The translations under genes were made by a program, and so were the position numbers. Source: Acidobacteriota bacterium (GTDB lineage: Bacteria; Acidobacteriota; Terriglobia; UBA7540). From it: a DNA stretch of 55,815 nt. The number at the start of each line of letters is the position of its first letter. Position 1 is the first letter of the stretch. Shown one piece after another: positions 15,582 to 24,048 of this stretch. Location: NCBI GenBank assembly GCA_902812365.1, contig CADDZC010000017.1, positions 1-55,815 on the forward strand, read 5' to 3'. Below the pieces are notes generated by a model that made no database searches, was not told where the DNA came from, and saw only the letters and a list, made by a program, of their open reading frames with translations.

Positions 15582-17066
15582 TTACGGCCGGTTGGGCGCT
15601 TCAGCCAGCACGAAGCCCCGCTCCATGAGCACTCGCGTGACCGCCAGGCACTCCTGCCTTACCTGTGCCGCGTCGGTGGGGACTTGGCTCGCCAACTCAT
15701 CAACCAGTTCCCGAAGGGTCCGCGTTCCGTCGAGCCGGCCGACAAACTCAGCCACTTGGGGTTGAACCTGCACAGTGGACGGTAGCCCGCGGGCAAGAGT
15801 CAGTTCGAGCGACTGTGACTCCCAACCCTTCTGGCCCGGGTGGAACCGCTGATGCAGCCGCGCCGCCGGAGACAGTCGCGGTTTCAACTCCAGCAGGGCT
15901 TCGTCCCCACCCAGCGACTCCAGCAGGTCGCGCAGTTCGAAACCCTGCCAGATGGCGTCGCCAAATGGGTACTCGGGTAGAGAACTGATGTCATTGAAAC
16001 GGAACCAGTTCCCCCCAGTGCGCCTGCGCAGCGCGAGGATGCCTCCGTGAACGGCAACCACATCGCGCGACTCGTAGTAGGCCTTCCATTCCCGATAGCG
16101 GGCGGTATCCGTGTCAGGGCCATACGCCGTGGTCTCGCGGATGCGTTGCTCGCCGTAACGGTCGGGGTCAACCGTATAGTTTTTGATAGCCCAGGCATCG
16201 CAGCCCGTTCCTTCGAACCATTCCGACAGCCGCTCCCTCCAGGCTTGCCCTCGCACCTCCACCCACTCGCACATCATTTGCAAAAATCCCCCTTCGCTCA
16301 GATACCGGGGGGCCTGTTTGACGATGAGGCGACAGAAATGATCGAGCTCCATGGGATTGCCGCAATATATCAAATGGCGAGTTGGCAGGATAAAAAACGG
16401 AGGGTTTGATAGGATCAGATCGAATACCCTATCAGCGACAGGCTCAAAAAGGTTGCCGATTATGCACTCAATGTTTGTGAGGCCGTTCAGAGAGGCGTTG
16501 AAGCGCGCGAATTCGACGGCTCGCGGGTTGATGTCCGTGGCGACGACCTGATGGCTGTGGCGAGCCGCCACGAGGGCGTGGAACCCGCAGCCGCAACCGA
16601 GGTCCAGCATGGAGCGCGCGGGCCGGCGGATAGCAAACCGATGCAGCAGCCACGTCGTCGCGTTCAATCCAATCACGATCTCGGGGCTGTTATGGTCTTC
16701 AATCCGCAGAAAAGGGTCGCTGGCGATCAGGAGGTCGCCATACGGCAATAAAGCCGCCGTCGGAGCCAAGCAATCGCCTTGGACGGCGAGAAGCCGAGCG
16801 CGAAGCAACAGGTCAATGAGCTGCGAAGGGAAGAGTTCGCCGGCCTGGGAGCGGGGCACTTCCAGGCCCAGAATAAACCATCGGACCCATAAGTTAAACG
16901 CCGTCGGCGAGGCCACGCGATCCGTGAGCCGAGGCAGGTTTCGGAGCTGCCGCGAGGGGAATTCGTTGCCCACCAGCAGGGCGCGAAGCCGCTCTTCCGT
17001 GAACTGGGCCTGGACGAGATGCTGGCGTAAATACGAGGTATCGTGCGGCGGGAGCGGCGTCGGCAT
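15582..17066 (-). CDS. class I SAM-dependent methyltransferase (HemK-like NPPF type)
   Basis: 494 residues. An N-terminal all-helical region (about 1-125) precedes a Rossmann methyltransferase domain with motif I LDLGCGCGFHAL at about 152-163, ATDINPRAVEFA as motif II, and NPPF at about 221-224. The NPPF motif marks enzymes that methylate amide or exocyclic amino nitrogens, as in PrmC and RsmC. The C-terminal 80 residues (VAEFVGRLDGTRTLRELVDELA and following) look like a PqqD-like or winged-helix module. The overall plan resembles large uncharacterised actinobacterial and acidobacterial methyltransferases. The substrate is unknown. The gene is divergent from the type VI secretion operon, about 1 kb away. 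Confidence 0.82.
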   Translation of the reverse strand: MPTPLPPHDTSYLRQHLVQAQFTEERLRALLVGNEFPSRQLRNLPRLTDRVASPTAFNLWVRWFILGLEVPRSQAGELFPSQLIDLLLRARLLAVQGDCLAPTAALLPYGDLLIASDPFLRIEDHNSPEIVIGLNATTWLLHRFAIRRPARSMLDLGCGCGFHALVAARHSHQVVATDINPRAVEFARFNASLNGLTNIECIIGNLFEPVADRVFDLILSNPPFFILPTRHLIYCGNPMELDHFCRLIVKQAPRYLSEGGFLQMMCEWVEVRGQAWRERLSEWFEGTGCDAWAIKNYTVDPDRYGEQRIRETTAYGPDTDTARYREWKAYYESRDVVAVHGGILALRRRTGGNWFRFNDISSLPEYPFGDAIWQGFELRDLLESLGGDEALLELKPRLSPAARLHQRFHPGQKGWESQSLELTLARGLPSTVQVQPQVAEFVGRLDGTRTLRELVDELASQVPTDAAQVRQECLAVTRVLMERGFVLAEAPNRP

Positions 17067-17671
17067 GGTTTAGGGCTCTAATGTAAAGCGTAATCGAGGT
17101 GTCAAGCAGCCGATGCGGAGGCAAGGCCAAGCTCCACCTGCGATCAGCGTCTCGGGCGCGGCCCATCTGAAGTCGAATATACGTGTTTTCAATAACATAG
17201 ATGATCGCAGGGCAGCCCAATCCGGCTGTCAACATTCCCGGTTCGGTGGGCTTCGAACAGAACTGGTTTCAGCCTAGATGGCATTCAACCGGCCGTTTGG
17301 TTTTCCGGCGCTCTCGCACCACGCGAGTGGCGCCTCCGGTGCCGTAGCGTCACAGGCGCACTGTCCAGCTACGTCCGCGAATCCACAAAGGGCATCAGCA
17401 AGGCGGAGGTGCCCGTCAGCGTGAAACGAGACTCAGACCAGATGCACAGCCGGGGGCCCGAAACCCCAGCATTTCGGCTAGAGCGACTATCCGAACGGGT
17501 AGAATGGGGGCAGTTTTGACCACCGGCGCGCAGCGCCTGACCGGTTAACGAAAGCACCGTCCGGTGGCAGCCAACCCGGATTCAATTGAGGCTGGAAGCG
17601 CGCCAAACCGCGATGAAACCGTGCCTTCTACGAGCATGTGGGGCCGGGCAGGTGAGCATGGCGGGAGGAAG

Positions 17672-17687
17672 TGGCATCGAAGTTGCC
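17672..17687 (+). promoter_or_regulatory. candidate sigma-54 promoter for the T6SS operon
   Basis: TGGCAT-CGAAG-TTGCC keeps the invariant GG (-24) and GC (-12) with exactly 10 nt between them. It matches the RpoN consensus TGGCAC-N5-TTGCW except at the sixth and last positions. It lies about 375 nt upstream of tssB on the same strand. Several T6SS loci in other bacteria are RpoN-controlled; here the site is a pattern match only. Confidence 0.33.
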
Positions 17688-17802
17688 CTCCGTACGCAGC
17701 GCCCGGCCGTGACAGCCGGCGAGTGGCTCGAACGGCGAACGCGGGCTGACAACATGGGAAATTTTTTAGGCTGGAGATCCGCCCAAATGAGCGGCACAGT
17801 GC

Positions 17803-17831
17803 TTGACAACCCATTCGGAGTGTGCTCCAAT
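17803..17831 (+). promoter_or_regulatory. candidate sigma-70 promoter for the T6SS operon
   Basis: A perfect TTGACA (17803-17808) is followed by a 17 bp spacer and TCCAAT (17826-17831, four of six matches to TATAAT). The start point would be about 220 nt upstream of tssB. It is the best -35/-10 pair in the intergenic region. Confidence 0.4.
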
Positions 17832-18060
17832 CCGCCATAACGCCTTTCAAGGCACCTCGGGCTTTTGAAAGGGAGCAGAGGCCTTGACCGGCTTCATCGG
17901 CGTCGGTATGAATCGGATCATCACCAATTTGATTATCATCCAGCCATGACAGAGAGCCGTGATCAGTCCGGTCCGCCCGATTCGGATACCGATTCCAAGC
18001 CTGCGCTCGACGGGAAGCTAGGGCTGGGGGGCCGCTGATTTCGCAAAGAAAGGAGCATTC

Positions 18061-18591
18061 ATGGGCAGGGAAAGCACGCAGCACAAGCTTGATCGGGTGC
18101 GCGCACCCCGCGTGCACATCACTTATGACGTTCAGATTGGGGATGCGGTCGAACAGAAGGAGTTACCCTTTGTCGTCGGTGTCCTGGGGGACTTTACGGG
18201 CCAGCCGGAGCAGCCGCTACCCAGGTTGAAGGAGCGCAAGTTTGTCGAAGTCAATCCGGACAACTTCGACACGGTTCTCGAAGGGATGAAGCCGCACCTA
18301 TCCTTCAGCGTGGAGAACAAGCTGAGCGATGAACCGGATGCGCCCAACCTCAAGGTGGACCTGCACTTCAAGAGCATGGAAGATTTCGAACCAGAGAACG
18401 TCGCCAAACAGGTCAAGCCCCTCAAAGAGCTGCTCGATTTGCGGACTCGGCTCGCCGACCTGCGGGGCAGCTTGCAGGGAAACGACAAACTGGATGAGCT
18501 GCTCCTCGAAATCGCGGGAAACACCGAGAAACTGCGGAAGCTCAAGGACGAACTTGGCCTGGAAGGCGGAAAGGAGGGCTCCAATGCCTGA
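18061..18591 (+). CDS. tssB: type VI secretion sheath small subunit TssB
   Basis: 176 residues, normal for TssB (VipA/ImpB). Conserved features are VHITYDVQIGDAVEQKELPFVVGVLGDFTG near the start, KFVEVNPDNFDTVL, and LDLRTRLADLRGSLQGNDKL in the C-terminal helix region. TssB pairs with TssC to form the contractile sheath around the Hcp tube. A good Shine-Dalgarno (AAAGGAG) lies 7 nt before the ATG. It is the first gene of the operon and overlaps tssC by 8 nt, as expected for subunits made in equal amounts. Confidence 0.96.
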   Translation: MGRESTQHKLDRVRAPRVHITYDVQIGDAVEQKELPFVVGVLGDFTGQPEQPLPRLKERKFVEVNPDNFDTVLEGMKPHLSFSVENKLSDEPDAPNLKVDLHFKSMEDFEPENVAKQVKPLKELLDLRTRLADLRGSLQGNDKLDELLLEIAGNTEKLRKLKDELGLEGGKEGSNA

Positions 18592-20068
18592 GACCCAACG
18601 CTCATCGGCTCCCAGCACGACGGAGCAAACCATCGAAAAGGGACTGCTCGATCAGATTGTGGATGAAGGCCGGTTCGGAACGGAAACCGCTTCTCGGGAG
18701 CGCGGCAAGAACCTCATCAAGGAATTCGTGAAGCAGGTCCTCGAAGGCTCGATGACGGTTTCCCGCGATACGGAGGCGATGATCAATGCCCGCATCGCGC
18801 AGATCGACCACCTGCTGTCGCTCCAGCTGAACGAGATCCTCCACCACCCGAGTTTTCAGAAGTTGGAAGGCTCCTGGCGCGGACTCAAGTACTTGATGGA
18901 CCAGAGCGAGACCGGCGTGGGGTTGAAGATCAAGGTCTTGAATGTGAGCAAAAAAGAGCTCGCCAAAGACCTGGAGAAGGCGGTCGAATTCGACCAAAGC
19001 GCGCTCTTCAAAAAAGTGTACGAGGAAGAATTTGGCACTTTTGGGGGCGCACCCTTCGGAGCGCTGATCGGAGACTTCGAGATCGGCAAGCATCCGGAGG
19101 ATATTCAGTTTCTGGAAAACATCTCTCATGTGGCGGCGGCAGCTCACGCCCCGTTCATCAGCGCGGCCGCCCCCGATCTGCTGAACTTGCAAAGCTTTAC
19201 GCAACTGGACGCTCCCCGCGACTTGGCCAAGGTCTTCGATACGACCGAGTTCGCCAAATGGAAAGCGTTCCGAGAGAGCGAGGATGCGCGTTACGTGGCG
19301 CTTTGCCTGCCCAGGGTCTTGGGCCGGTTGCCTTACGGCAGAGACACCAAATCGGTCGAGGCCTTTTGCTACGAAGAGGGCGTGGACGGCACCGATCACT
19401 CGAAGTACCTGTGGATGAACGCCGCTTATGCCATGGGGACGCGGCTCACCAACTCTTTCTCGAAGTACGGAATGTGCGTAGCCATGCGGGGCGTGAACGG
19501 CGGCGGGCTGGTGGAAGGGCTGCCGGTGCACAATTTTTACACGGATTCGGGCGATCTGGTGATGAAATGTCCCACGGAAACTCAGATTACCGACCGGCGC
19601 GAGAAGGAGCTGTCAGACTTGGGTTTCCTGCCTCTCGTGCATTGTAAGGACACGGATTACGCGGCATTTTTCAGCGGGCAGACCTGCCAGAAACCCAAAC
19701 TGTACGACAGCGACGCGGCGAACGCCAACGCCCGCCTCTCCGCCCAGCTCCCGTATATCATGGCCTGCTCGCGTTTCGCGCATTACTTGAAGGCCATGAT
19801 GCGGGATTATGTCGGCAGCTTCATGTCACGCGAGCAGGCGCAGGAATTTCTTAACCGTTGGATCATCAAGTACGTGACGCCGGATGACAAGGCGTCGGCC
19901 GATACGAAGGCGCGCTGCCCGCTGCGCGAGGCTCGGGTGGAAGTGTCGGAAATCCCCGGCAAACCCGGTGTCTACCGGGCCGTGGCGTTTCTCCGTCCGC
20001 ACTTCCAGCTTGAGGAGCTGACGGTGTCGCTGCGCCTGGTGGCGGAGCTGCCGGCCCCGGCGAAGTAG
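18584..20068 (+). CDS. tssC: type VI secretion sheath large subunit TssC
   Basis: 494 residues from the ATG at 18584, preceded by AAGGAGG. Family landmarks include INARIAQIDHLLSLQLNEILHHPSFQKLEGSWRGL, FGALIGDFEI, ARYVALCLPRVLGRLPYGRDT, and a C-terminus with AFLRPHFQLEELTVSLRLVAELP. TssC (VipB/ImpC/EvpB) with TssB builds the contractile sheath in the cytosol, and ClpV disassembles it after firing. The frame is open for 85 codons upstream inside tssB, but that extension is not part of the family, so the later ATG is chosen. Confidence 0.97.
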   Translation: MPETQRSSAPSTTEQTIEKGLLDQIVDEGRFGTETASRERGKNLIKEFVKQVLEGSMTVSRDTEAMINARIAQIDHLLSLQLNEILHHPSFQKLEGSWRGLKYLMDQSETGVGLKIKVLNVSKKELAKDLEKAVEFDQSALFKKVYEEEFGTFGGAPFGALIGDFEIGKHPEDIQFLENISHVAAAAHAPFISAAAPDLLNLQSFTQLDAPRDLAKVFDTTEFAKWKAFRESEDARYVALCLPRVLGRLPYGRDTKSVEAFCYEEGVDGTDHSKYLWMNAAYAMGTRLTNSFSKYGMCVAMRGVNGGGLVEGLPVHNFYTDSGDLVMKCPTETQITDRREKELSDLGFLPLVHCKDTDYAAFFSGQTCQKPKLYDSDAANANARLSAQLPYIMACSRFAHYLKAMMRDYVGSFMSREQAQEFLNRWIIKYVTPDDKASADTKARCPLREARVEVSEIPGKPGVYRAVAFLRPHFQLEELTVSLRLVAELPAPAK

Positions 20069-20153
20069 GGTGGCCACACTCAATCGCGGGGAGCAGCCGG
20101 GCACGGTGAACGGAGGCAAGAGCAGTACATTTAATTCCTAAAAGGGAGGAACC

Positions 20154-20636
20154 ATGGCGGTAAATGCGTATCTCATGATCCAGGGGACGCCGGGGCCAAG
20201 CACTAGCAAAAAGGATGCCATCGACATTTTATCCTTCAGCTGGGGAGCCACTCAGACGTCCACCTATCAGGCCGGATCCTCCGGCCATGAAGCGCGATCG
20301 GGCCGGGCCAACTTGAATGAGGTGACGGTCATGAAAGTGCTGGATAAGACGTCGCCCGAACTTTTTGACCATTGCGTGACGGGCAATGTCTTGCCCAAAG
20401 TCACGCTTTTTTACGACAAGGCCACCGGGTCTCAGCAGGAGGATTATTTTTCGCTGGAGCTGACCGACGCCATCATCACCAGCATCCAGCTCTCAGGCTC
20501 GAATGAACACCCGGTCGAGTCGCTCTCGTTTGCCTATCAGAAGATCAAAATGGGATACAACCCGGAGGGCGACGACGGTTCACTCACTGGGTTTGTTTAT
20601 AAGGGCTTCGACATAGCAACGCTGAAGCCGTTTTAA
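20154..20636 (+). CDS. hcp: Hcp, type VI secretion inner tube protein
   Basis: 160 residues with the Hcp beta-barrel landmarks: AYLMIQG at the start, IDILSFSWGATQ, the loop GRANLNEVTVMKVLDKTSPELFDHCVTG, and PVESLSFAYQKIKMGY near the end. Hcp hexamers stack to form the tube that carries effectors. There is no C-terminal extension, so it is a structural Hcp and not an effector fusion. The ribosome binding site AAAGGGAGG is strong. The gap to tagJ is 262 bp, longer than other gaps in the operon. It includes a GC hairpin (CCGGC-CGGC-GCCGG, 20858-20871), which could uncouple abundant hcp mRNA from the genes downstream. Confidence 0.95.
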   Translation: MAVNAYLMIQGTPGPSTSKKDAIDILSFSWGATQTSTYQAGSSGHEARSGRANLNEVTVMKVLDKTSPELFDHCVTGNVLPKVTLFYDKATGSQQEDYFSLELTDAIITSIQLSGSNEHPVESLSFAYQKIKMGYNPEGDDGSLTGFVYKGFDIATLKPF

Positions 20637-20898
20637 AGTGCCGTCAAGGCGGGGGAGCGGCGAGGCTGACGGTGGCGAAAGGACCCCCGGCGCCCGAGTG
20701 GAGAGCATGAGGTTGCAGGCGTAGCGTGATCGACTCCGCCTTCACCCTCGTCTCCGCTCGCTGACGGCGCCAGAACCGATTGACGATGGCGGTGCATCCG
20801 GCCCCGCACGGCTTCGCCTTCGCACGAAAGATCGCCATTCCGCGAACAACCAGGGATCCGGCCGGCGCCGGGCGGGCTGGTGGAGGGGACGGCTTGGA

Positions 20899-21615
20899 AT
20901 GACACCTAAGGAGCTCTTCAGCGCGGGCCGAGTCCGCGAAGCGATCAGCGGGCTGGCAAACTACCTTCGCAGCCATCCCGACGATATTCCCCAGCGCACG
21001 TTCCTATTCGAGCTGCTGTGCTTTGCCGGCCAGTACGACCGGGCCGAAAAGCAGTTGGGGGTGCTCAGCCAAGGCGGGCCGGAGGCCGAGCTGGGGGCCA
21101 TTTTGTACATGTCCGCGCTCCACGGCGAACGGACTCGCCACGAGCTCTTTGCTAAGCAGGCGTATCCCCAACAGTCGGCCGCTCCTTCGCCGTCCGGCAC
21201 GCTGAATGGAAAGGCGTTCACCTCCATTCGCGACGCGGACCCGGCGATCGGCGCGCGGCTGGAGGTGTTGGCGGCCGGGGCCTATTTATGGATCCCGTTT
21301 GAGCACGTGGCGGCGGTCGAGATGGGGCCGCCGAAGCGGCTGCGGGATACGCTCTGGGCTCCGGCGACCGTGCGTACGGGCCCCAGCTTTAAAGGCCAGG
21401 AGCTAGGTGAAGTGCTGATTCCCGTCATTTACCCATTTTCCTGGAATAATCCTGATGAAGAGGTATGGTTGGGGCGGAAGACGGAGTGGGTTCGGGACGA
21501 TCAGGGGAACGAATATCCCGTGGGTCAGAAGATGCTGGTCATTGACGGCGAGGAAGTTCCGTTTCTCGAATTGCGAACCTTACAGTTCGCGCCGGCGGAA
21601 GTGGCTGCCGGCTAG
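20899..21615 (+). CDS. tagJ: TagJ/ImpE-family T6SS accessory protein
   Basis: 238 residues. The N-terminal part is TPR-like (MTPKELFSAGRVREAISGLANYLRSHPDD, with FLFELLCFAGQYDRAEKQL). The C-terminal ImpE/SciE domain has the typical WIPFEHVAAVEMGPPKRLRD, LWAPATVRT, LIPVIYPFSW and WLGRKTEW segments. In P. aeruginosa H1-T6SS, TagJ lies beside hcp1 and interacts with the sheath protein TssB and with ClpV. Its presence here assigns the locus to the H1-like architecture. It is co-directional between hcp and tssA. Confidence 0.9.
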   Translation: MTPKELFSAGRVREAISGLANYLRSHPDDIPQRTFLFELLCFAGQYDRAEKQLGVLSQGGPEAELGAILYMSALHGERTRHELFAKQAYPQQSAAPSPSGTLNGKAFTSIRDADPAIGARLEVLAAGAYLWIPFEHVAAVEMGPPKRLRDTLWAPATVRTGPSFKGQELGEVLIPVIYPFSWNNPDEEVWLGRKTEWVRDDQGNEYPVGQKMLVIDGEEVPFLELRTLQFAPAEVAAG

Positions 21616-21639
21616 CGCGGGAGAGAACAGGGCGGAAAG

Positions 21640-23478
21640 ATGCCGCTGCGCGACGACATTTTGAATCCGATTCCGGGCGAGAACCCGAGCGGCGCGAACC
21701 TGCACCTGGATACGCAGTACGACGAAATCCGCAAGGCGCGGGAAGAAGAGGAAGACCTCAATCAAGGGGCCTGGCAGCACGAGCGCAAAGTCGCCGATTG
21801 GCCGCGCGTCAGCCGGCTCGCGCAGGAATTATTGGCCACGCGCACGAAGGATTTGCAACTGGCGGGCTGGCTAACGGAAGCGCTGCTGAAAACCGAAGGG
21901 TTCGCTGGACTGCGCCAAGGCCTTGATTTGTGCACCCATCTCGTCAAAGACTTTTGGGACACGCTGTATCCGACCATCGAAGACGGCGACCTGGAAGTGC
22001 GCGCCAACCGCCTCAACTGGCTCGATCGGCAGATGCAGTTACAGGTCAAGCTGGTGCCGATCACGGTGGCCACGGCGGAAGGTCACGGGCCGTTCAGCTA
22101 CTTGCAGTATGCGGACTCCAACCTCGTTCGCGGCGCGGCGGATGCCAAGGCTCGTGAGGCCATGCTCAAGGCCGGCAAGACGTCGCCGGAGCTGTTCGAT
22201 AAGGCTCTGGGGGAGACCAAGAAAGGCTTTTATAAACCCCTGGTCAAGGATCTGGACGCCTGCCTTCAGTCGCTGAAGGCGCTCGATGCCGTGTGCCGGG
22301 AAAAATTCGGCGAGCTCGAGGCCCCGCGCCTGACGACCCTGGGCGAAGCGCTCAGGGAGGTGCGGAAGGCGGCGAACGATTTCCTTCAGGAAAAGCTCAA
22401 AATTGATCCGGATCCGGTGGAGGCGCCTCCGCCGGAGGCCAGGGAGGAAGGTGGCGAAGCCGCGGCGGCGAGCGTGAAGACGGGGACGACTTCGGGGCCG
22501 GCCGGCATTGTGATCCCGATCGCCGCCTCCGAGCCGGCCGATCGCCGAGCGGCGATCGAGTCGATAGCCAACGCGGCAGCGCTACTTCGAAAGCGGGAAC
22601 CTCATAATCCGGCGCCGTACCTTATGCTGCGGGGTTTGCGCTGGGGCGAGCTTCGGGCCGCGGCGGCAGCCAGGGATCCGACTCCGTTGGAAGCCCCACC
22701 GACGGAATTGCGACAGCACATCAAGAGGCTCGCCCTCGAGCAGCGATGGAAGGACCTGCTCGAGACAGCCGAGAGCGCCATGGCGTTGCCTTGCAGCCGG
22801 GCGTGGCTCGACTTGCAACGCTTTGTGGTGGAGGCTTGCCTGAATTTAGGCGCGGAATACCATCTGATCGCGGGAGCGATCCGGTCGGAACTGAAGGCTC
22901 TGCTGCGGGACATGCCCCAATTGTTTGAGGCCACGCTGATGGATGATACGCCCGCCGCGAATGCCGAGACTCAGGCTTGGTTGCGGCAACTGCTGGCCGA
23001 GCCGGCGTCGCCGCCGGCCGGCAGCCCGGAGGACGCCTCGGCCCAAGCTCCAGCGTCTCCGGAGGTTTACGCGGGCAACGGCAGAGCCGTACCGGGGAGT
23101 TGGCAGAGCCATTTTGTGGATAGCTACACGCTGGCCCTTGAGGCTCAGCAAGCCGGCAGAACGGAAGAGGCGGTGGAGATTTTGAAGGCGGATATCGCCC
23201 GTGTGCGGTCGGGGCGGGCCCGCTTTCTGCGCAAGCTGCAGCTGGTGGAGATTTGCATCGCCGCGGGCAAGGACGCGATTGCCCAGCCGATCCTGGAAGA
23301 CCTGGCAGCTGCCATTGAAACCCACAAACTGGATGAGTGGGAGGACCGGGAAATGGTGGCCAAGGCACTGGCGACGATCATGAAGCTCAGCAAGAAAGTC
23401 CAGGGCGATGCGAAAGAAAAGCAGAAGATTTTCGAGCGGATCTGCCGCCTGGACCCGGTGCAGGCGTTGAACTGCTGA
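21640..23478 (+). CDS. tssA: type VI secretion protein TssA (ImpA domain)
   Basis: 612 residues, at the long end for TssA. The ImpA N-terminal domain covers about 5-125 (LRDDILNPIPGENPSGANLHLDTQYDEI through KDFWDTLYPTIEDGDLEVRANRLNWL). An alanine- and proline-rich linker (about 255-305) leads to a helical C-terminal region (WQSHFVDSYTLALEAQQAGRTEEAVEIL onward). TssA docks at the baseplate-membrane complex interface and primes or caps tail polymerisation. In P. aeruginosa HSI-I the tssA gene sits upstream of tssB; here it has moved between tagJ and tssE. The start is preceded by GGCGGAAAG. Confidence 0.92.
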   Translation: MPLRDDILNPIPGENPSGANLHLDTQYDEIRKAREEEEDLNQGAWQHERKVADWPRVSRLAQELLATRTKDLQLAGWLTEALLKTEGFAGLRQGLDLCTHLVKDFWDTLYPTIEDGDLEVRANRLNWLDRQMQLQVKLVPITVATAEGHGPFSYLQYADSNLVRGAADAKAREAMLKAGKTSPELFDKALGETKKGFYKPLVKDLDACLQSLKALDAVCREKFGELEAPRLTTLGEALREVRKAANDFLQEKLKIDPDPVEAPPPEAREEGGEAAAASVKTGTTSGPAGIVIPIAASEPADRRAAIESIANAAALLRKREPHNPAPYLMLRGLRWGELRAAAAARDPTPLEAPPTELRQHIKRLALEQRWKDLLETAESAMALPCSRAWLDLQRFVVEACLNLGAEYHLIAGAIRSELKALLRDMPQLFEATLMDDTPAANAETQAWLRQLLAEPASPPAGSPEDASAQAPASPEVYAGNGRAVPGSWQSHFVDSYTLALEAQQAGRTEEAVEILKADIARVRSGRARFLRKLQLVEICIAAGKDAIAQPILEDLAAAIETHKLDEWEDREMVAKALATIMKLSKKVQGDAKEKQKIFERICRLDPVQALNC

Positions 23479-23550
23479 CAACCAGGCGCCGCTTGAGCGT
23501 GCCGTTCCCAACCACGCTCGGGCGGGTACGGGTTTGCGAGGGAACGGGGA

Positions 23551-24048
23551 ATGGCTATCGAGCCTCCCGTCACGCTGTCGGTGCTGGATCGGCTGACGGA
23601 GAAGGAAGAGTCCGAGCCTCGAATCTCGGAGGCGTTGGCGAGCCGCTCGGAATCCAGAAGATATGTGCGCTGGGCGGTCCGGAGGGACCTGGAATGGTTG
23701 CTGAACACGCGCCAGGTGCGGGAACCGCCCGCGGAAAGCTTGCGGGAGCTGAACCGCTCCCTCTACGTCTTCGGGATTCCGGACTTCACCAGCTGGAGTC
23801 TCGGCTCGTCGAAAACGCGGCAGGAACTGTTAAAATCCATTCAAAATGTCCTCAAGATTTTTGAGCCACGCTTGTCGAGCGTGCGGGTCGTCCCCTTGGA
23901 AGAATCGAGCTCCGGCTCGCGCACGCTTTCATTCCGGATCGAGGCTGTGCTCCTGATGAACCCGGGGCGCGAGCAGATCGCGTTCGATTCGTCCCTGCAG
24001 TTGCCAACCGGCCGCTTCACGGTTAAAGGGGGAACCGATGCGGGATGA
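23551..24048 (+). CDS. tssE: type VI secretion baseplate protein TssE
   Basis: 165 residues with the gp25-like lysozyme-fold signature: SVLDRLT near the start, RRDLEWLLNTRQ, LNRSLYVFGIPDF, SIQNVLKIFEPRLSSVRV and FRIEAVLLM near the end. TssE is the baseplate wedge component equivalent to phage T4 gp25 and joins the sheath to TssF/TssG/TssK. The stop overlaps the tssF start by 11 nt, consistent with stoichiometric production. The ribosome binding site is weak (GAGGGAACGGGGA). Confidence 0.94.
   Translation: MAIEPPVTLSVLDRLTEKEESEPRISEALASRSESRRYVRWAVRRDLEWLLNTRQVREPPAESLRELNRSLYVFGIPDFTSWSLGSSKTRQELLKSIQNVLKIFEPRLSSVRVVPLEESSSGSRTLSFRIEAVLLMNPGREQIAFDSSLQLPTGRFTVKGGTDAG

Larger units (their letters stand above)
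17067..18060. other. 1 kb divergent intergenic region upstream of the T6SS operon
   Basis: It separates the minus-strand methyltransferase from plus-strand tssB. No gene is convincing. A 30-codon frame at 17946-18038 (starting MTESRDQSG) ends just before the tssB Shine-Dalgarno but has no ribosome binding site. A long hairpin at 17307-17334 has GGCGC/GCGCC outside and CTCGC/GCGAG inside around a 5 nt loop; it could be part of a structured leader or small RNA. Two candidate promoters are listed separately. The size is unusual for this compact window and suggests regulation. Confidence 0.5.

Noticed and set aside
17946-18038. 30-codon frame before tssB
   Set aside because: No Shine-Dalgarno, no hydrophobic or known motif; mentioned only as part of the intergenic region.
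20644-20976. 110-codon minus frame between hcp and tagJ
   Set aside because: No homology or ribosome binding site; it runs into tagJ on the other strand.
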